From: Verrucomicrobia bacterium LW23
GTDB taxonomy: Bacteria; Verrucomicrobiota; Verrucomicrobiia; Methylacidiphilales; UBA1321
Assembly (NCBI GenBank): GCA_003054695.1
Contig: QAZA01000050.1
Coordinates: 186,001 to 250,000 of the forward strand
DNA length: 64,000 nt
Direction: 5' to 3'
The translations under genes were made by a program, and so were the position numbers. Below the pieces are notes generated by a model. The model was not told the origin of the DNA. It did not search any database and worked only from the letters and a program-made list of their open reading frames with translations. This document shows positions 28,103 to 38,430 of the stretch, piece after piece (within the stretch, counting starts at the first letter, position 1; the number at the start of each line of letters is the position of its first letter).

Positions 28103-28803
28103 CGGAGCCAATGGCAGGCAGTTGTTGCCTGTGTGCACGACATATCCATCGGGAGTAGCAATATTTTCCCACGTAAATTCTTCTTTATCCCTCTGGACAA
28201 CCTGTTGGGAATAAGCTACATTCCTCTTTATCAGCCAGGGGTATGCCCCGAGAGGCCACGGCCGGCCCGGTAGCGGGCGCGATTTTGGTGGCTGAAGGCG
28301 GGTTTGAGCGGATGAGGCAGTGTGCGGTTGTTTTCTCCGGAAGTACGGTTTTGGGGAGACAACGCTTGGCACGCAAATCGCTCTTGCTCATTCTGGCGCG
28401 AGTCTGTAGGGATAAAGCCGCATTGAGTCAGGCGTTGGCCTGAGTGCCTCCCCCGCCCATTGGCAGGGCGCTTAGGGTGGCAGATGCAGCTGACTGTCCT
28501 GTCCGATCGGCCTCCAGAGCCATTCGCCCCTGTCCGATATGGCCCGGGCAGCGCCCCTTGGGTTCCGCTGCCAGGTTCGCTTGTTGCGCCGCCGGCGTTG
28601 ACCCGGAGCGTTGCGCAGCGCGGGCTTTGTTCTTTGCGGCGCCAGTTGTGTTCGTTGGCTCGGCAGCACGGCTAACGGCCAGGGCGCTGCGCAGAGGCCT
28701 TTTAATCAGCACTTTCCTGACACTATCATCTTCCGTTTTCAAGCTTCTTTCCTCACTACACATAGAGGAATTGCACATACACGGCAGCCTTTTACATCCA
28801 CAC
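28103..28803. other. 700-base stretch upstream of coaE without a supported gene
   Basis: Frames exist on both strands (for example 28037-28372 minus and 28428-28805 minus), but they overlap one another, lack family signatures, and one runs through the palindrome. The minus frame near 28140-28240 has coding-like composition and could be a gene remnant. Pyrimidine-rich sequence leads into the coaE start. Confidence 0.4.
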
Positions 28804-29442
28804 ATGCCACTTTATGCGCTCACAGGCGGAATTGCCTGCGGCAAAAGCACTTTTGCACAAATGCTACAGGAGCGTGGGGCTTATCTTATCGATACGGATA
28901 CCATTGCTCATCGCCTTATGGAACCCGGCCAGACGAATTGGAAGAAAATGATTGACGCCTTTGGGGATTCTATCCTAAATCCTGATCATTCGATCAATCG
29001 GTCTGTGCTGGGAGAGTTGGTCTTTGGCCAGCCTCGGTTGCAGCAAGTGCTCAACGAAATCACGCACCCGACGATCCGCCTGCAGTGGCAGAAGGAGGCT
29101 GACGCCCATCTTGCCGAGCATCCGCGTGATCCCGTCATTGTCATGATTCCCCTGCTGTACGAGAGCGCGGACGCCACCGGCGCCCCCCTTCCTCCGTTCG
29201 ATTCGATCGCCGCCATCGGCTGCGCGCCCGCCACACAAATGCGGCGCCTCGCCAGTCGCGGGCTTACGCCGGCGCAGGCGCAGCGACGCATGGGCAGCCA
29301 AATGCCTGTGCAGGAAAAGCTTGCGAGGGCCGATTATTCCATATGGAACGAGGGCTCGCGCGGGATGCTGAAGCGCCAGGCGCAGCTGTGGACCATTGCT
29401 CCCCAGCCCGCCAGGGAGCTTGCCGCCGCCCTCCCTGCCTGA
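28804..29442 (+). CDS. coaE: dephospho-CoA kinase
   Basis: A 212-aa protein that begins MPLYALTGGIACGKSTFAQ, placing the P-loop (GGIACGKST) at the very N-terminus as in other CoaE proteins. DTDTIAHRL is the conserved substrate-site segment, HPTIRLQW follows, and VIVMIPLLYES matches the family's (V)PLLFE motif. It phosphorylates dephospho-CoA in the last step of CoA synthesis. The frame is open 120 codons further upstream, but that portion has no similarity and is treated as leader. No Shine-Dalgarno is apparent. Confidence 0.94.
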   Translation: MPLYALTGGIACGKSTFAQMLQERGAYLIDTDTIAHRLMEPGQTNWKKMIDAFGDSILNPDHSINRSVLGELVFGQPRLQQVLNEITHPTIRLQWQKEADAHLAEHPRDPVIVMIPLLYESADATGAPLPPFDSIAAIGCAPATQMRRLASRGLTPAQAQRRMGSQMPVQEKLARADYSIWNEGSRGMLKRQAQLWTIAPQPARELAAALPA

Positions 29443-29457
29443 GGGAAGCAGGATTTT
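29434..29457 (+). terminator. possible intrinsic terminator of coaE
   Basis: CCTGC and GCAGG arms around the coaE stop codon are followed by ATTTTT. The stem is only about five pairs with an eight-base loop, so this is tentative. Confidence 0.4.
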
Positions 29458-30228
29458 TGCACGACTTAACGCCTTACCCTTGAATCCGGGCGTTCCTTTA
29501 ATCCATCCATTTAATCTTATTTCCGTCATCCCAACCTTCGTTTGGTGAGCCGTTTCCTCCGACGCATCGCGCGCGGCGGACCTTGATGCTTTGCATCCGC
29601 CCCCTCCCCGCTTCAGATTTCTGAGCTTCCGCCCGATACGTGTTTGGTGCGACCTGCCGCCGCCCCACAGTGCCGGCACTGCCATTTTTCATCTTTCCGC
29701 TGATTTTCTTCGCATTTTACCGATATCATGAGATCTGCTCCCGGCTTTCTCTCCCGCATCGTTACCGCGCAGGCGCTTTGCCCTGGCTCCGCAACCCGCC
29801 TCCGCCCACCCTCTATGAGGCGATGGCAAAGGTAACAGCGTAACAGCGCCCCGCGTTGTGCCATCGGGCTACCGGGCGTGCACGTACCCCGGTTTGCCTG
29901 CAACGCAATGGCGGCAACGGCCCGGCACCCCAGCTGTAGCCTTTGAGTTGCCGGCCGGCCCAGGCTGACTGGCCGCAAATGGGCGGCCCCTCCCGTCCGT
30001 TCTTTTCCTCTTTTTCCTCGCATCCCGCTTTTCTATTTTTTGTGACTTTTGCCTCAGGGCCTTATCCCGCGGGGCAATGGCGCATCGCTTCATCACCTCA
30101 CGCTTTCCGTTTCCTGACATCCCTTTCATTCGCTCCCAAGCTTTCCCCCATCGGTCGCGCCAGCCTGTTGTAGTGGCGTTACCAACCTTTTCAGTACTGC
30201 CTTGCTCCCCAACCCTTTGCCGCACTCC
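29443..30228. other. 786-base gene-free region upstream of rho
   Basis: No frame here has a recognisable domain or consistent start. Long C/T-rich runs occur throughout, for example near 29996-30015. A long leader would fit the known autoregulation of rho genes by termination in the leader, but I see no decisive structure. Confidence 0.4.
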
Positions 30229-33200
30229 ATGACTTCCGCTGACGACACCTCCCCCACGGCCCCGCGTAAAGTGACTCGTACCCGCCGCGCCAGCGGCGCC
30301 ACGACGCCCCCGGCCGTACCCACAACGGAAAAAGTGTCCGGCGCCGCCGATGTCAACGGCACCGCGCACCCGGCGTCCGGGTCCGCGGAAACCACCGCCA
30401 AACCTGTCCGCACCCGGGCCTCGCGCGCCACGTCGCGCATCAAGCCCGCAGTCTCCGCGACTACGAAAGCCCCTATGCCTGCAGATACCTCCTTTTCTTC
30501 CCCGGAAACCGCCAGCGCCCCCGCATCCAGCTCCGTCCCGGAGGCGGTGAGCAGCGTAACCGTGCCGCGCACCCGCAAGGCTCCGGTGCGCGCGCGCAAG
30601 GCCGCCACATCCACCGAGGTTCCCGAAACGGCCCCGACGCCCGCGCCCTCCGCCACCACGGAGGCCGCCCCGGCGAAGGCCCCCCGCCGTACCCGCGCTA
30701 AAGCTGCCGCGGAAAGCACTGCGGACGCCGCGCCCGCACCCGAGCCGGCCGCCGGACGCGCACGCCGCATCTCCACGGCCGCCGCGGTTCGCGAGGCCGA
30801 GGCCGCCGCCGCATCCGCCCCCGTGGCCGAGGCCGAGTCGGTCCCCGCCCGCACCACACGCGTCACCCGCCGCAGCAGCACCGCCAAGAAGGAGAGCAAC
30901 GCCGAAGCCCCCGGTTCCGTCGAGCAGCCGGAGCTTCCCATCGCCGTGGAGCAGCGGACCGCGCCCGCCGCCGAAGCCCCGGCCGAGCGCCGCTCCGTCA
31001 GCCGCCGTCGCGACGCTTCGCGCAGTGCCGAGCCCCTCCCCGCCGCCCCCGCGCCTGCCGCGGCGCAGCCGGCGGATCTGGGCCCCAATGCCTACCTGGG
31101 CCGCCCCGTGTCTGCCGATAAATCCCGCGTCTGGCCCCGCCACCGTAACGAGGAAGTGGACTGGACACCTTCCCCGACGTCCGCCGCCAGTGACGCTCCC
31201 TCGCAGGCTACAGCCCCTGCCTCGCAGCCGGATCGCCCGGCCGAGATTGCGCAAACGCCCGCCACGCCGCGCGTTACCTCCGCAGAAGTGCGCGCCGCCG
31301 CGTACGCCAAACCGCAGCGCCCCCCCGCTCCGGCGCCGGGGGCGGATGCAACGGGCCCGGTGGAATCGGCTTCGGCAGTCCCCGCCCCCGCAGCGCCCCT
31401 CTCCACCTCCCCCGGCGCCATGATTATCGAAAGCGCCCCGCGCCAGTTCTTCCGCGCGCCCAGGCACAATCGCCCCGCCCCGGCGGCAGCCGCTACAGCA
31501 TCCGCCACGGCGGAGAGCGCAGCGCCGGCCGCAACGCAGCCCCCCGCCGCGCAGCCCCAGCCGCAGCCCGCGCAGCCGCACACCCAGCATCAGCACGGTA
31601 GTGGCGGCGGCGGACACAACAACGGAGGCGGCAACAGCAATGACTCGCGACAGTTCTTTAAGAAGCAGAAGGGACAGCACGCTACGCGCGAGCATTTTGG
31701 CCACGGACCGCGCGAGGATCGTTTCGGTCGCCAGAACCGCCACGATCGCAACGCCAACCGCCACGGCAATCAGCAGGGCGGCGGCCAGGGTGGCCACGGC
31801 TACGACAAGCACGACCGCCAGGACCGCTTCTCCCGCAAGGATCGCGACCGCAACCAGCAGCACGGCAACGATCGCCACCAAAACGGCCACGCCCATGGCG
31901 GCACAAACAACGGCCACGTTAACGGCCATCATCACGAGGACGCCGCAGTCGCCGCCATCCAGGCCGAACCCGCGATCCCCGCAACGCCCGCCGTGCCCCT
32001 GCCCCCCGGCAAAACGCTGAACCTGCGCGAGCTGCAGCAGATGAATATTGTTGCGCTGCACGAGTTTGCAAAGGAATTCGTCGAGAACTCCCTCAACTTC
32101 AAAAAGCACGACCTCATCTGCGAGATCCTTAAGCGTAACGAAGCCCGCGGCGGCGAGATGATCGGCGAAGGCATCCTGGAGCTCCTGCCCGAAGGCTACG
32201 GCTTCCTGCGCGCCGCCTGCTTCAGCTACGCCACCTGCCCGGAGGACGTCTTCCTGACGCCCCAGCAAGTGCGCCGCTACGGCATCCGCAAGGGCGATCA
32301 CGTCACCGGCCTCGTCCGCGCACCCAAACCTAACGAGAAGTACTTTACCATGATGCGCGTGGACACCATCCACGGCATCCCGGCGGAGGAACCACGCGAA
32401 AAGGCTGTCTTCGACAACCTCACGCCCATCTTCCCCAACCGCCGCATTATCCTCGAGGGCAAGTCGCGCGACGTCTCCATGCGCGTGCTCGATTTGCTTT
32501 GCCCCATCGGCTTCGGCCAGCGCGGCCTCATCATCGCACCGCCGCGCGTCGGCAAAACCATCCTGCTCCAGAAAATCGCCTCCGCGATCATGGAGAACAA
32601 CCCGGACGTCCACCTCATCATGCTGCTCATCGACGAGCGCCCCGAGGAAGTGACCGACATGGAGCGCACCGTTAAAGGCGAGGTCATCTCCTCTACCTTC
32701 GACGAAAGCCCCGAGCGCCACATCCACGTGTGCGAAATGGTGGCCGAACGCGCCAAACGCCTGGTGGAGAACAAGAAAGACGTCGTCATTCTGCTCGACT
32801 CCATCACCCGCCTCAGCCGCGCGTACAACAACATGACGCAGGGCGGACGCACCGGCTCCGGCGGCCTCGACACCAACGCGCTGCAAAAGCCCAAACGCTT
32901 CTTCGGCGCCGCGCGCAACCTGGAGGAAGGCGGCAGCCTCACCATCATCGCCACCGCTCTGGTAGATACCGGCAGTCGCATGGACCAGGTCATTTACGAG
33001 GAGTACAAAGGCACCGGCAACCTCGATATCCAACTCGATCGCTCCCTTGCCGAGCGCCGCATCTTCCCCGCCCTCAACATCAACGCCAGCGGCACCCGCA
33101 AGGATGACGGGCTCTACCATCGCGACGAACTCGACCGCATCAACCTGCTGCGCAGGGCTTTACACCTGTTCACGCCTATAGAAGCGATGGAAGCGCTGAT

Positions 33201-33273
33201 CAAGAAGCTCATCCTTAGCGATACAAACATGGAGCTTCTCATGTCGCTCAAGCCCGACGGCATGCAGATGTAA
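30229..33273 (+). CDS. rho: transcription termination factor Rho with ~590-residue disordered N-terminal extension
   Basis: The C-terminal ~420 residues are canonical Rho: a Rho_N helix domain ([20 protein letters not shown]), RNA-binding cold-shock fold (EGYGFLRAA), Walker A PPRVGKT (about residue 770), Walker [11 protein letters not shown] (about 853) and R-loop [11 protein letters not shown]. Before it lie ~590 residues of low complexity: first Ala/Pro/Thr/Arg-rich (residues 1-445), then His/Asn/Gly/Arg/Asp-rich (about 449-571). Typical Rho is ~420 aa. Extended, disordered N-termini occur in Rho of several phyla, and one in Bacteroides drives condensate formation; a similar role here is inference. 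The ATG at 30229 follows a pyrimidine-rich leader. Confidence 0.96.
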   Translation: MTSADDTSPTAPRKVTRTRRASGATTPPAVPTTEKVSGAADVNGTAHPASGSAETTAKPVRTRASRATSRIKPAVSATTKAPMPADTSFSSPETASAPASSSVPEAVSSVTVPRTRKAPVRARKAATSTEVPETAPTPAPSATTEAAPAKAPRRTRAKAAAESTADAAPAPEPAAGRARRISTAAAVREAEAAAASAPVAEAESVPARTTRVTRRSSTAKKESNAEAPGSVEQPELPIAVEQRTAPAAEAPAERRSVSRRRDASRSAEPLPAAPAPAAAQPADLGPNAYLGRPVSADKSRVWPRHRNEEVDWTPSPTSAASDAPSQATAPASQPDRPAEIAQTPATPRVTSAEVRAAAYAKPQRPPAPAPGADATGPVESASAVPAPAAPLSTSPGAMIIESAPRQFFRAPRHNRPAPAAAATASATAESAAPAATQPPAAQPQPQPAQPHTQHQHGSGGGGHNNGGGNSNDSRQFFKKQKGQHATREHFGHGPREDRFGRQNRHDRNANRHGNQQGGGQGGHGYDKHDRQDRFSRKDRDRNQQHGNDRHQNGHAHGGTNNGHVNGHHHEDAAVAAIQAEPAIPATPAVPLPPGKTLNLRELQQMNIVALHEFAKEFVENSLNFKKHDLICEILKRNEARGGEMIGEGILELLPEGYGFLRAACFSYATCPEDVFLTPQQVRRYGIRKGDHVTGLVRAPKPNEKYFTMMRVDTIHGIPAEEPREKAVFDNLTPIFPNRRIILEGKSRDVSMRVLDLLCPIGFGQRGLIIAPPRVGKTILLQKIASAIMENNPDVHLIMLLIDERPEEVTDMERTVKGEVISSTFDESPERHIHVCEMVAERAKRLVENKKDVVILLDSITRLSRAYNNMTQGGRTGSGGLDTNALQKPKRFFGAARNLEEGGSLTIIATALVDTGSRMDQVIYEEYKGTGNLDIQLDRSLAERRIFPALNINASGTRKDDGLYHRDELDRINLLRRALHLFTPIEAMEALIKKLILSDTNMELLMSLKPDGMQM

Positions 33274-33330
33274 CCGCGGCGGCGCCGGCAAAGCGTAGCG
33301 CCGTGCGGAGTATGCTATCTGTATAACAAA

Positions 33331-33374
33331 TGCCGCCCTTGCGCGAGGAACCGCCCCGCGCAAGGATGGCGGCA
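33331..33374 (+). promoter_or_regulatory. hairpin covering the ribosome-binding site of the CBM9-like gene
   Basis: TGCCGCCCTTGCGCG (33331-33345) pairs with CGCGCAAGGATGGCGGCA (33357-33374). The right arm holds the AAGGA Shine-Dalgarno (33362-33366) and reaches the A of the ATG at 33374, so folding would hide the start region. Confidence 0.55.
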
Positions 33375-34173
33375 TGCACGTTGTCATCGCAGCCATCGCC
33401 TCCGCAAAGTATCGGACAATCTCCGCCGTTGCGGAGAGGGCCAAGGCCGTGGCGGCACTGGCACTTGCTGTTGGCCCGTTGCTCGCGTGCGGCACAACTC
33501 GTTGCCTTGCACAAACTTCCGCGCCCGCGCCGGAGCCATCCCTGATTGCGCCGAGCACCGACGATAACCACCGCGACGGCGCAACGCCCGCCCGCACGTT
33601 TGCAATCGGCCGCACGGGCACCGATACGCCCAGGCTGGACGGCGAGCTGAGCGACTGGCCGGCAGACACCGCGCGCTTTTTGCTGGGTGCGCACACCCAA
33701 ACCGGTCGACGCTTCAGCTGGGGCGGTACCCAGGATATCAGCGGAGCCGTGCGGATGGCCTGGAACGAGACGCATCTCTTTCTCGCCGTTACGGTTACGC
33801 CCGCATTGCCGATCGCATCCCTCTCAAGTACGACGCCGGGATCTTTCGCCTTGGAGAAGCAACCGCAGCGGGCTCGGGCGCGGGTGCTTGCCTCATCCTT
33901 CCAAACCCCTTAATGCCAACCCGTTACGCTGTTATCCTCTCCGCCTTTGACGAGGATGGCTACGCTGTGTGGGCGGAGCGCAGAGTGGGTGGCGACTACG
34001 TGTTGGGGAGGACGTCGGAAGCCTCGCTGTCCATTCCTGGCAAGGCGCCTAAGAGGTCGTCCTTCACCGTAACGCACCGTGGCTGGTTTACCGACGCATG
34101 GGCCTGGTCGCCAACGCTTTGCATTGATTTGACCTCCATCCTCGGCGCAGCGGAAGCGGCGCCGGGCCGGTAG
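33374..34173 (+). pseudogene. frameshifted exported CBM9/DOMON-like protein
   Basis: The first frame (33374-33913) encodes a signal or lipoprotein-type N-terminus (GPLLACG resembles a lipobox) and then PRLDGELSDWP and VRMAWNETHLFLAVTV, the start of a CBM9-like sandwich. It loses sense after about base 33800. The frame one register away reads RIADRIPLKYDAGIFRL from about 33802 and continues through AVILSAFDEDGYAVWAERR to a stop at 34173, as expected for the rest of such a domain. One gene has therefore apparently been split by a single-base shift near 33795-33805. A true mutation and a sequencing error cannot be told apart here. Confidence 0.65.
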
Positions 34174-34246
34174 GTTGTTTTTCGGTTTGCGCTTCGGGGC
34201 GCGGGAGGGCACACTTGTCCTTTCGCACGTTTCCCTTACTTACTTT

Positions 34247-35140
34247 ATGCCCACAGCGCAACTTATTGATGGCAAGGCAATTGCCGAGCAAATCCATAGT
34301 GAGACCGGCGCCCGCGTTCAGGCGCTTGCCGCCCGCGGTGTTACGCCGGGCCTCATTTTTATTCGCGTGGGCGACGATCCAGCCTCGCAAGCCTATGTGC
34401 GCATGAAGGAAAAGAAGGCCGCCTCCCTGGGAATTCGCTCGCAGACGCTTGTTTATCCGGGCGATTTCCCTGAGGCTGAACTACTTGCGAAGATTCGCAC
34501 GCTTAATGCAGATGTGGATGTGCATGGCATTCTCGTGCAGGCACCCCTGCCCTCGCATATTTCGGAAACCCTTGTCTTTAGCACAGTTGCGCCGGAGAAG
34601 GACGTCGACGGCTTCAACCCGGTCAACGTCGGCAAGCTGCTGCTGGGCGCCGAGGACGGCTTTCGCTCCTGCACACCGGCCGGGGTGCACGAGCTGTTAA
34701 TTCGCTCCGGAATCCCGACCGCCGGTGCGGAGGTGGCGATTCTCGGCCGCGGTAACATTGTCGGTAAGCCGTTGGCAGCCATCCTGTTACAAAAGGCCAA
34801 GCACGCCAACGCGACAGTAACGCTGCTCCACTCGCGCAGCCGCAACATTGCGGAGCATTGCCGGCGTGCCGACATTGTGGTGGCGGCGATGGGCCAGGCG
34901 CATTTTGTGAAGGCGGATATGGTGAAACCTGGCGCGACTGTTATCGACGTTGGCGTTAACCGCATCGACGACCCGAGCGACAAACGCGGCTACCGCCTGG
35001 TGGGCGACGTGGAGTTCGACGCGCTGCTGGAGGTGGCCGGTCACATCACGCCTAACCCCGGCGGCGTCGGGCCGATGACGATTGCCATGCTTCTCTCCAA
35101 CACGGTTCTTGCGGCGGAAAAGCTGGCCGGCGCCCGATAG
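34247..35140 (+). CDS. folD: bifunctional methylenetetrahydrofolate dehydrogenase/cyclohydrolase
   Basis: A 297-aa protein with both FolD signatures: DDPASQAYVRMKEKKA containing the catalytic Lys and Tyr, and the NADP-loop GRGNIVGKPLA, ending with TPNPGGVGPMTIAM. QAPLPSHI and EKDVDGFNPVN are the usual substrate-pocket segments. It interconverts 5,10-methylene-, methenyl- and 10-formyl-tetrahydrofolate. The ATG at 34247 is preceded by TTTCCCTTACTTACTTT rather than a purine-rich site. Confidence 0.96.
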   Translation: MPTAQLIDGKAIAEQIHSETGARVQALAARGVTPGLIFIRVGDDPASQAYVRMKEKKAASLGIRSQTLVYPGDFPEAELLAKIRTLNADVDVHGILVQAPLPSHISETLVFSTVAPEKDVDGFNPVNVGKLLLGAEDGFRSCTPAGVHELLIRSGIPTAGAEVAILGRGNIVGKPLAAILLQKAKHANATVTLLHSRSRNIAEHCRRADIVVAAMGQAHFVKADMVKPGATVIDVGVNRIDDPSDKRGYRLVGDVEFDALLEVAGHITPNPGGVGPMTIAMLLSNTVLAAEKLAGAR

Positions 35141-35185
35141 ACGCCGCTCCACCGCCCTCGTTTCGGTTTTCGTATCTCCTTCTGC

Positions 35186-36241
35186 ATGAACTGGTTGCCT
35201 AATCCCAACGTTTCCGGCCATTCGCCCGGTCTGACTGCCCCCACCATGCCTGTTTCGCTTCACCGAATTGATGAGCTACTCGCCGCGTTTCGCAGCCGGT
35301 CCGTGCTGGTTATTGGCGATTTGATGTTGGATGAGTTTTTGTGGGGCAAAGTATCACGCATTTCGCCGGAGGCTCCCGTGCCCGTGGTGGAGGTGCAACG
35401 CTCGTCCAGCTACCCGGGCGGCGCGGCCAACGTGGCGCGCAATCTTTGCGATTTTGCGAAGGCGACGACGGTGGCCGGGGTGGTTGGCCAGGATGAGGCG
35501 GGTGATCGCCTCCTCGGTCTGCTTAAGGAAGAAGGCGTTGGCGTTAAAGGGGTTACGAAGGTTGCGGGACGGCCAACTACGCTCAAGACACGCATTATTG
35601 CCCGGCAGCAGCAGGTGGTGCGGGTGGACCGCGAGACGCGGCAAGTACTGAGCGAGGCGGAACGGCACGCGGTGATGCAGGAAATCGGCCAGATTTTGCC
35701 GGACTACGATGCCGTGATTGTGGAGGACTATGCAAAAGGCCTTATTGATCAGGCACTTGCCTCGTTTGTGATTGGCGAATGCACGCGGATGGGCAAGACG
35801 ATTACCATCGACCCGAACCCCACCAATCCGCTGGACTGGAGCCGGGCAACAGCCATTAAGCCAAACCGCTCCGAGGCGTTTCTGGCGGCGGGGATCCCCT
35901 CCGCGGACGGCATGGAGCCGCTGCTTCGGGCGGGTGAGATCCTGCGGAAGAAATGGCGTACGCACTTTCTGCTGATAACGCTGGGCGAGGAAGGTATGAT
36001 GTTGCTGGAAGACGGCGCACAGCCGTATCACACGCCCACACGCGCGCAAGAGGTCTTCGACGTTTCGGGCGCCGGCGATACCGCCATCGCCTTCTTTACG
36101 CTCGCGCTGGCATCCGGCGCGACGGGCGTGGAGGCTGCGGAGATTGCGAATCACGCGGCCGGGGTGGTGGTGGGCAAGCTGGGCACGGCCACGCTCACGC
36201 CGGCGGAGCTCCGCGAGAGCTTTGTACAGCACCTGGCCTAG
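35186..36241 (+). CDS. rfaE1: PfkB-family kinase, heptose-7-phosphate kinase (RfaE domain I) type
   Basis: A 351-aa protein. VLVIGDLMLDEFLWGKVSRISPEAPVPVV, cited here only in part, and YPGGAANVARNL are characteristic of RfaE/HldE domain I; DVSGAGDTAIAFF is the ribokinase-type catalytic loop with anion hole and base. It should phosphorylate D-glycero-beta-D-manno-heptose 7-phosphate for lipopolysaccharide core heptose. The fused adenylyltransferase domain of HldE is absent, so a separate RfaE2 is expected elsewhere. The ATG at 35186 has a strong pyrimidine leader; a second ATG at 35246 is also plausible. Confidence 0.87.
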   Translation: MNWLPNPNVSGHSPGLTAPTMPVSLHRIDELLAAFRSRSVLVIGDLMLDEFLWGKVSRISPEAPVPVVEVQRSSSYPGGAANVARNLCDFAKATTVAGVVGQDEAGDRLLGLLKEEGVGVKGVTKVAGRPTTLKTRIIARQQQVVRVDRETRQVLSEAERHAVMQEIGQILPDYDAVIVEDYAKGLIDQALASFVIGECTRMGKTITIDPNPTNPLDWSRATAIKPNRSEAFLAAGIPSADGMEPLLRAGEILRKKWRTHFLLITLGEEGMMLLEDGAQPYHTPTRAQEVFDVSGAGDTAIAFFTLALASGATGVEAAEIANHAAGVVVGKLGTATLTPAELRESFVQHLA

Positions 36242-36398
36242 TGCTGTATAGCACCGTACATCCTCATCGCAGCACTAGCCGGCTGCTACCGTGCTTCGAT
36301 GGGGGCAGCGCTGCCAATTCCTGCTTTGAGCCAGGGCCAGACTGGGTTAGCATGGCAACGTCCAGCCTTGCAGGCTCGCGACTCCGCCCTCTCTTGCC

Positions 36399-38345
36399 AT
36401 GCCGCCACTGCCTACTGTTTCGCCTCTTACGCGAATTCTGATTCGCGTGTTGATTTGTCTGTTTCCACTGTGTCTAACGCTTGATTTCTCCAATACGTTT
36501 ACCAACGATTGGTTTAATCATCTGTGGATTATGGAGTATTTCGGAGCGTATTTTTCCGATCACGGGCGGTTTCCCCTTGTTATTAATACGAAAGGTTTGG
36601 CGGGCATGAGCAACACGCTCTTCTATGCCCATTTCTTTTACTCAGTGTGTGGATTGTTCAGCATCTTTCTTGGCTCTGCAGTCACATTTAGGTTGCTTGC
36701 TTTTCTTGTACTATTGTTTCAGTTTTATCATGTGGAGCGGGCGATGCGAGAGATTGGCGGTCATCATGGTTATGCATTTCTTATAGCTCTTATTGTAACG
36801 TGGGCCACCTATCCGCTTACCAACATCTATTGCCGCGCCGCGATTACAGAGTTCTTTGGTGTCGCCTTACTATATTGCTCCTTTTCGTGTTTATTGGTGC
36901 TGCTTAAGAGACTGGTGGAAGGCAAGAGGAGCTGGTATGACGCTGTTTCCATCGGCTTTTTCTTTCTCGTGCTGTGCTTAACGCACACGTTGACAGGCCT
37001 TTACGGGGCAATGGCCATGGGATTGGTTGGCGTTTCCGGGCTTCTTTATGTGCGCAGCGGCTGGTTGCTTGGTGTTTACGGGATCAGCGCCGTACTGGGC
37101 GTGTGCGGGCTGGCTTCGTGGCTGTACCCTACCCTTCGCTTTGCCAGGTATTTGCCGATAAACGATCCGGACTACGTATCGCGCGACTGGTTCTGGACGG
37201 GCGACTACGGCTGGCGCCTTTTCCTTGAGGTCTTTGGCCCCGTCCCGCACGACCGCAATGCACTTCGCTTTGGCACTATTGCTGAGTCCGCGTACCTCGA
37301 GATTCAGTGCATGGTGCCGCTGCTGGTGCTGGGGGCTGGGTTGCTTTGGCTGTACGTTGCCTCGCGCAGCGTCGCCGCGACGGAGGAGGACGCCCCTGCT
37401 GCCGGGCCGCCGACGCGCTCCTTACGGGGTTTATGTCTGGCCTTGCTGCCGGCGATGCTTGTCATATTTCTTGTGGCGTCTGTGGTTGTGGTGCTTCCAT
37501 TTCTCTCCAATTACATGGGGCGTATCTTTCACGCTATGCAATATCCATATCGCCTGGTAAGTTATGTTAATTTCGGGCTGATCGGGTTGATATGGATTCT
37601 GCTTGGATTAGTAAGCAAACAGCTTACTAGTCCTTCCACTTTACGCCTGGTTCCGATGCATGTTATCGTGGCTATTGTAGTAACGCTTTGCATCACCTCA
37701 GTATCCACCAAGCTTTTGCACAGCACTCCTCTGCTCGACATGTACTATTATGATCGTACGGAGAAGGATATATGGAGGGCGCGCGTTATTCCGGCCAACG
37801 AGTGGAAGCCGGGCATCTTTCGCATTAACAAGAATGTGGATGATCTGCCGCATACCTTTTACAGCCAGGGCGACTTCGAAATCACTCACGGCACTTCGAC
37901 CGAAAAAACATCGGTTACGCGCACGGAGCTGGTGGCATTCCGCCCCCCGCCGGGGGGAGGGCCAGGCACGTTCGGGACTACCGCCCCGGTGACGATCGAC
38001 CTGCCTGAGGCCACCTGTGTCATCACGAATCTGAGCCCTTTCCCCTGGAACAAGCTGGTTATTGACGGGCATGTGGCTGATGTCTCGCGACTTACAACGC
38101 CCATGTTTACTCCCATGAAGTTCTCGCCTTATCACGATGTGTCATCCTACTCGGTGGTGCTGGGCCCGGGCAAGCATACGCTGGAGTACCGGCTGGAGCT
38201 GGATCCCCTTTGGCAAAAGCTTTACATTATGGCGTGGGTGGTGGCCGCAGGCTGGCTGGCGGTGTGGCTGGTGGTGGTCGCCATCCATCGCGGCGCCATT
38301 GCCGAGTTTATGCGGCAACCTCTTTTGCCAGGCGGCGCAGTTTAA
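36399..38345 (+). CDS. polytopic membrane protein, GT-C-like
   Basis: A 648-aa protein with roughly 10 hydrophobic helices in the first ~420 residues, one near the C-terminus and a soluble beta-rich domain between (about 440-590). The first extracytoplasmic loop reads TNDWFNHLWIMEYFGAY, and an Asp followed by a nearby His in that loop is common in GT-C glycosyltransferases and YfhO-like proteins. I cannot assign a specific family. Codon use around 36500-36750 is more AT-rich than in neighbouring genes, which fits the membrane-protein composition but could also reflect transfer. Confidence 0.72.
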   Translation: MPPLPTVSPLTRILIRVLICLFPLCLTLDFSNTFTNDWFNHLWIMEYFGAYFSDHGRFPLVINTKGLAGMSNTLFYAHFFYSVCGLFSIFLGSAVTFRLLAFLVLLFQFYHVERAMREIGGHHGYAFLIALIVTWATYPLTNIYCRAAITEFFGVALLYCSFSCLLVLLKRLVEGKRSWYDAVSIGFFFLVLCLTHTLTGLYGAMAMGLVGVSGLLYVRSGWLLGVYGISAVLGVCGLASWLYPTLRFARYLPINDPDYVSRDWFWTGDYGWRLFLEVFGPVPHDRNALRFGTIAESAYLEIQCMVPLLVLGAGLLWLYVASRSVAATEEDAPAAGPPTRSLRGLCLALLPAMLVIFLVASVVVVLPFLSNYMGRIFHAMQYPYRLVSYVNFGLIGLIWILLGLVSKQLTSPSTLRLVPMHVIVAIVVTLCITSVSTKLLHSTPLLDMYYYDRTEKDIWRARVIPANEWKPGIFRINKNVDDLPHTFYSQGDFEITHGTSTEKTSVTRTELVAFRPPPGGGPGTFGTTAPVTIDLPEATCVITNLSPFPWNKLVIDGHVADVSRLTTPMFTPMKFSPYHDVSSYSVVLGPGKHTLEYRLELDPLWQKLYIMAWVVAAGWLAVWLVVVAIHRGAIAEFMRQPLLPGGAV

Positions 38346-38430
38346 GCATTGATGAGGACCGGTGTGAAACTATATACTACGGGCTGACCAGCGCCACGTG
38401 GCGCTTCTGTTCCGGCACCCTTCCCAGGCT

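Noticed and set aside
28037-28372. 111-codon minus frame in the palindrome/coaE gap
   Set aside because: It runs through the right arm of the palindrome and has no family match. Part of it looks coding-like (ENIATPDGYVVHTGNN), so it may be a remnant, but I cannot support a gene.
28444-28803. N-terminal 120-codon extension of coaE
   Set aside because: CoaE has its P-loop at the extreme N-terminus; the added Ala/Arg-rich residues resemble no CoaE extension.
28428-28805. 125-codon minus frame overlapping the coaE start
   Set aside because: Overlaps another long frame on the plus strand and the coaE ATG. Composition is explained by GC content and there is no motif.
29869-33120. 1083-codon open frame on the minus strand opposite rho
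   Set aside because: It is a shadow of the GC-rich, repetitive rho frame. The translation is low-complexity Gly/Arg/Val/Ala with no domain, while the plus strand encodes a complete Rho.
37304-37510. Small minus-strand frame inside the polytopic membrane protein gene
   Set aside because: Shadow frame in a gene whose plus-strand hydrophobic pattern is continuous.
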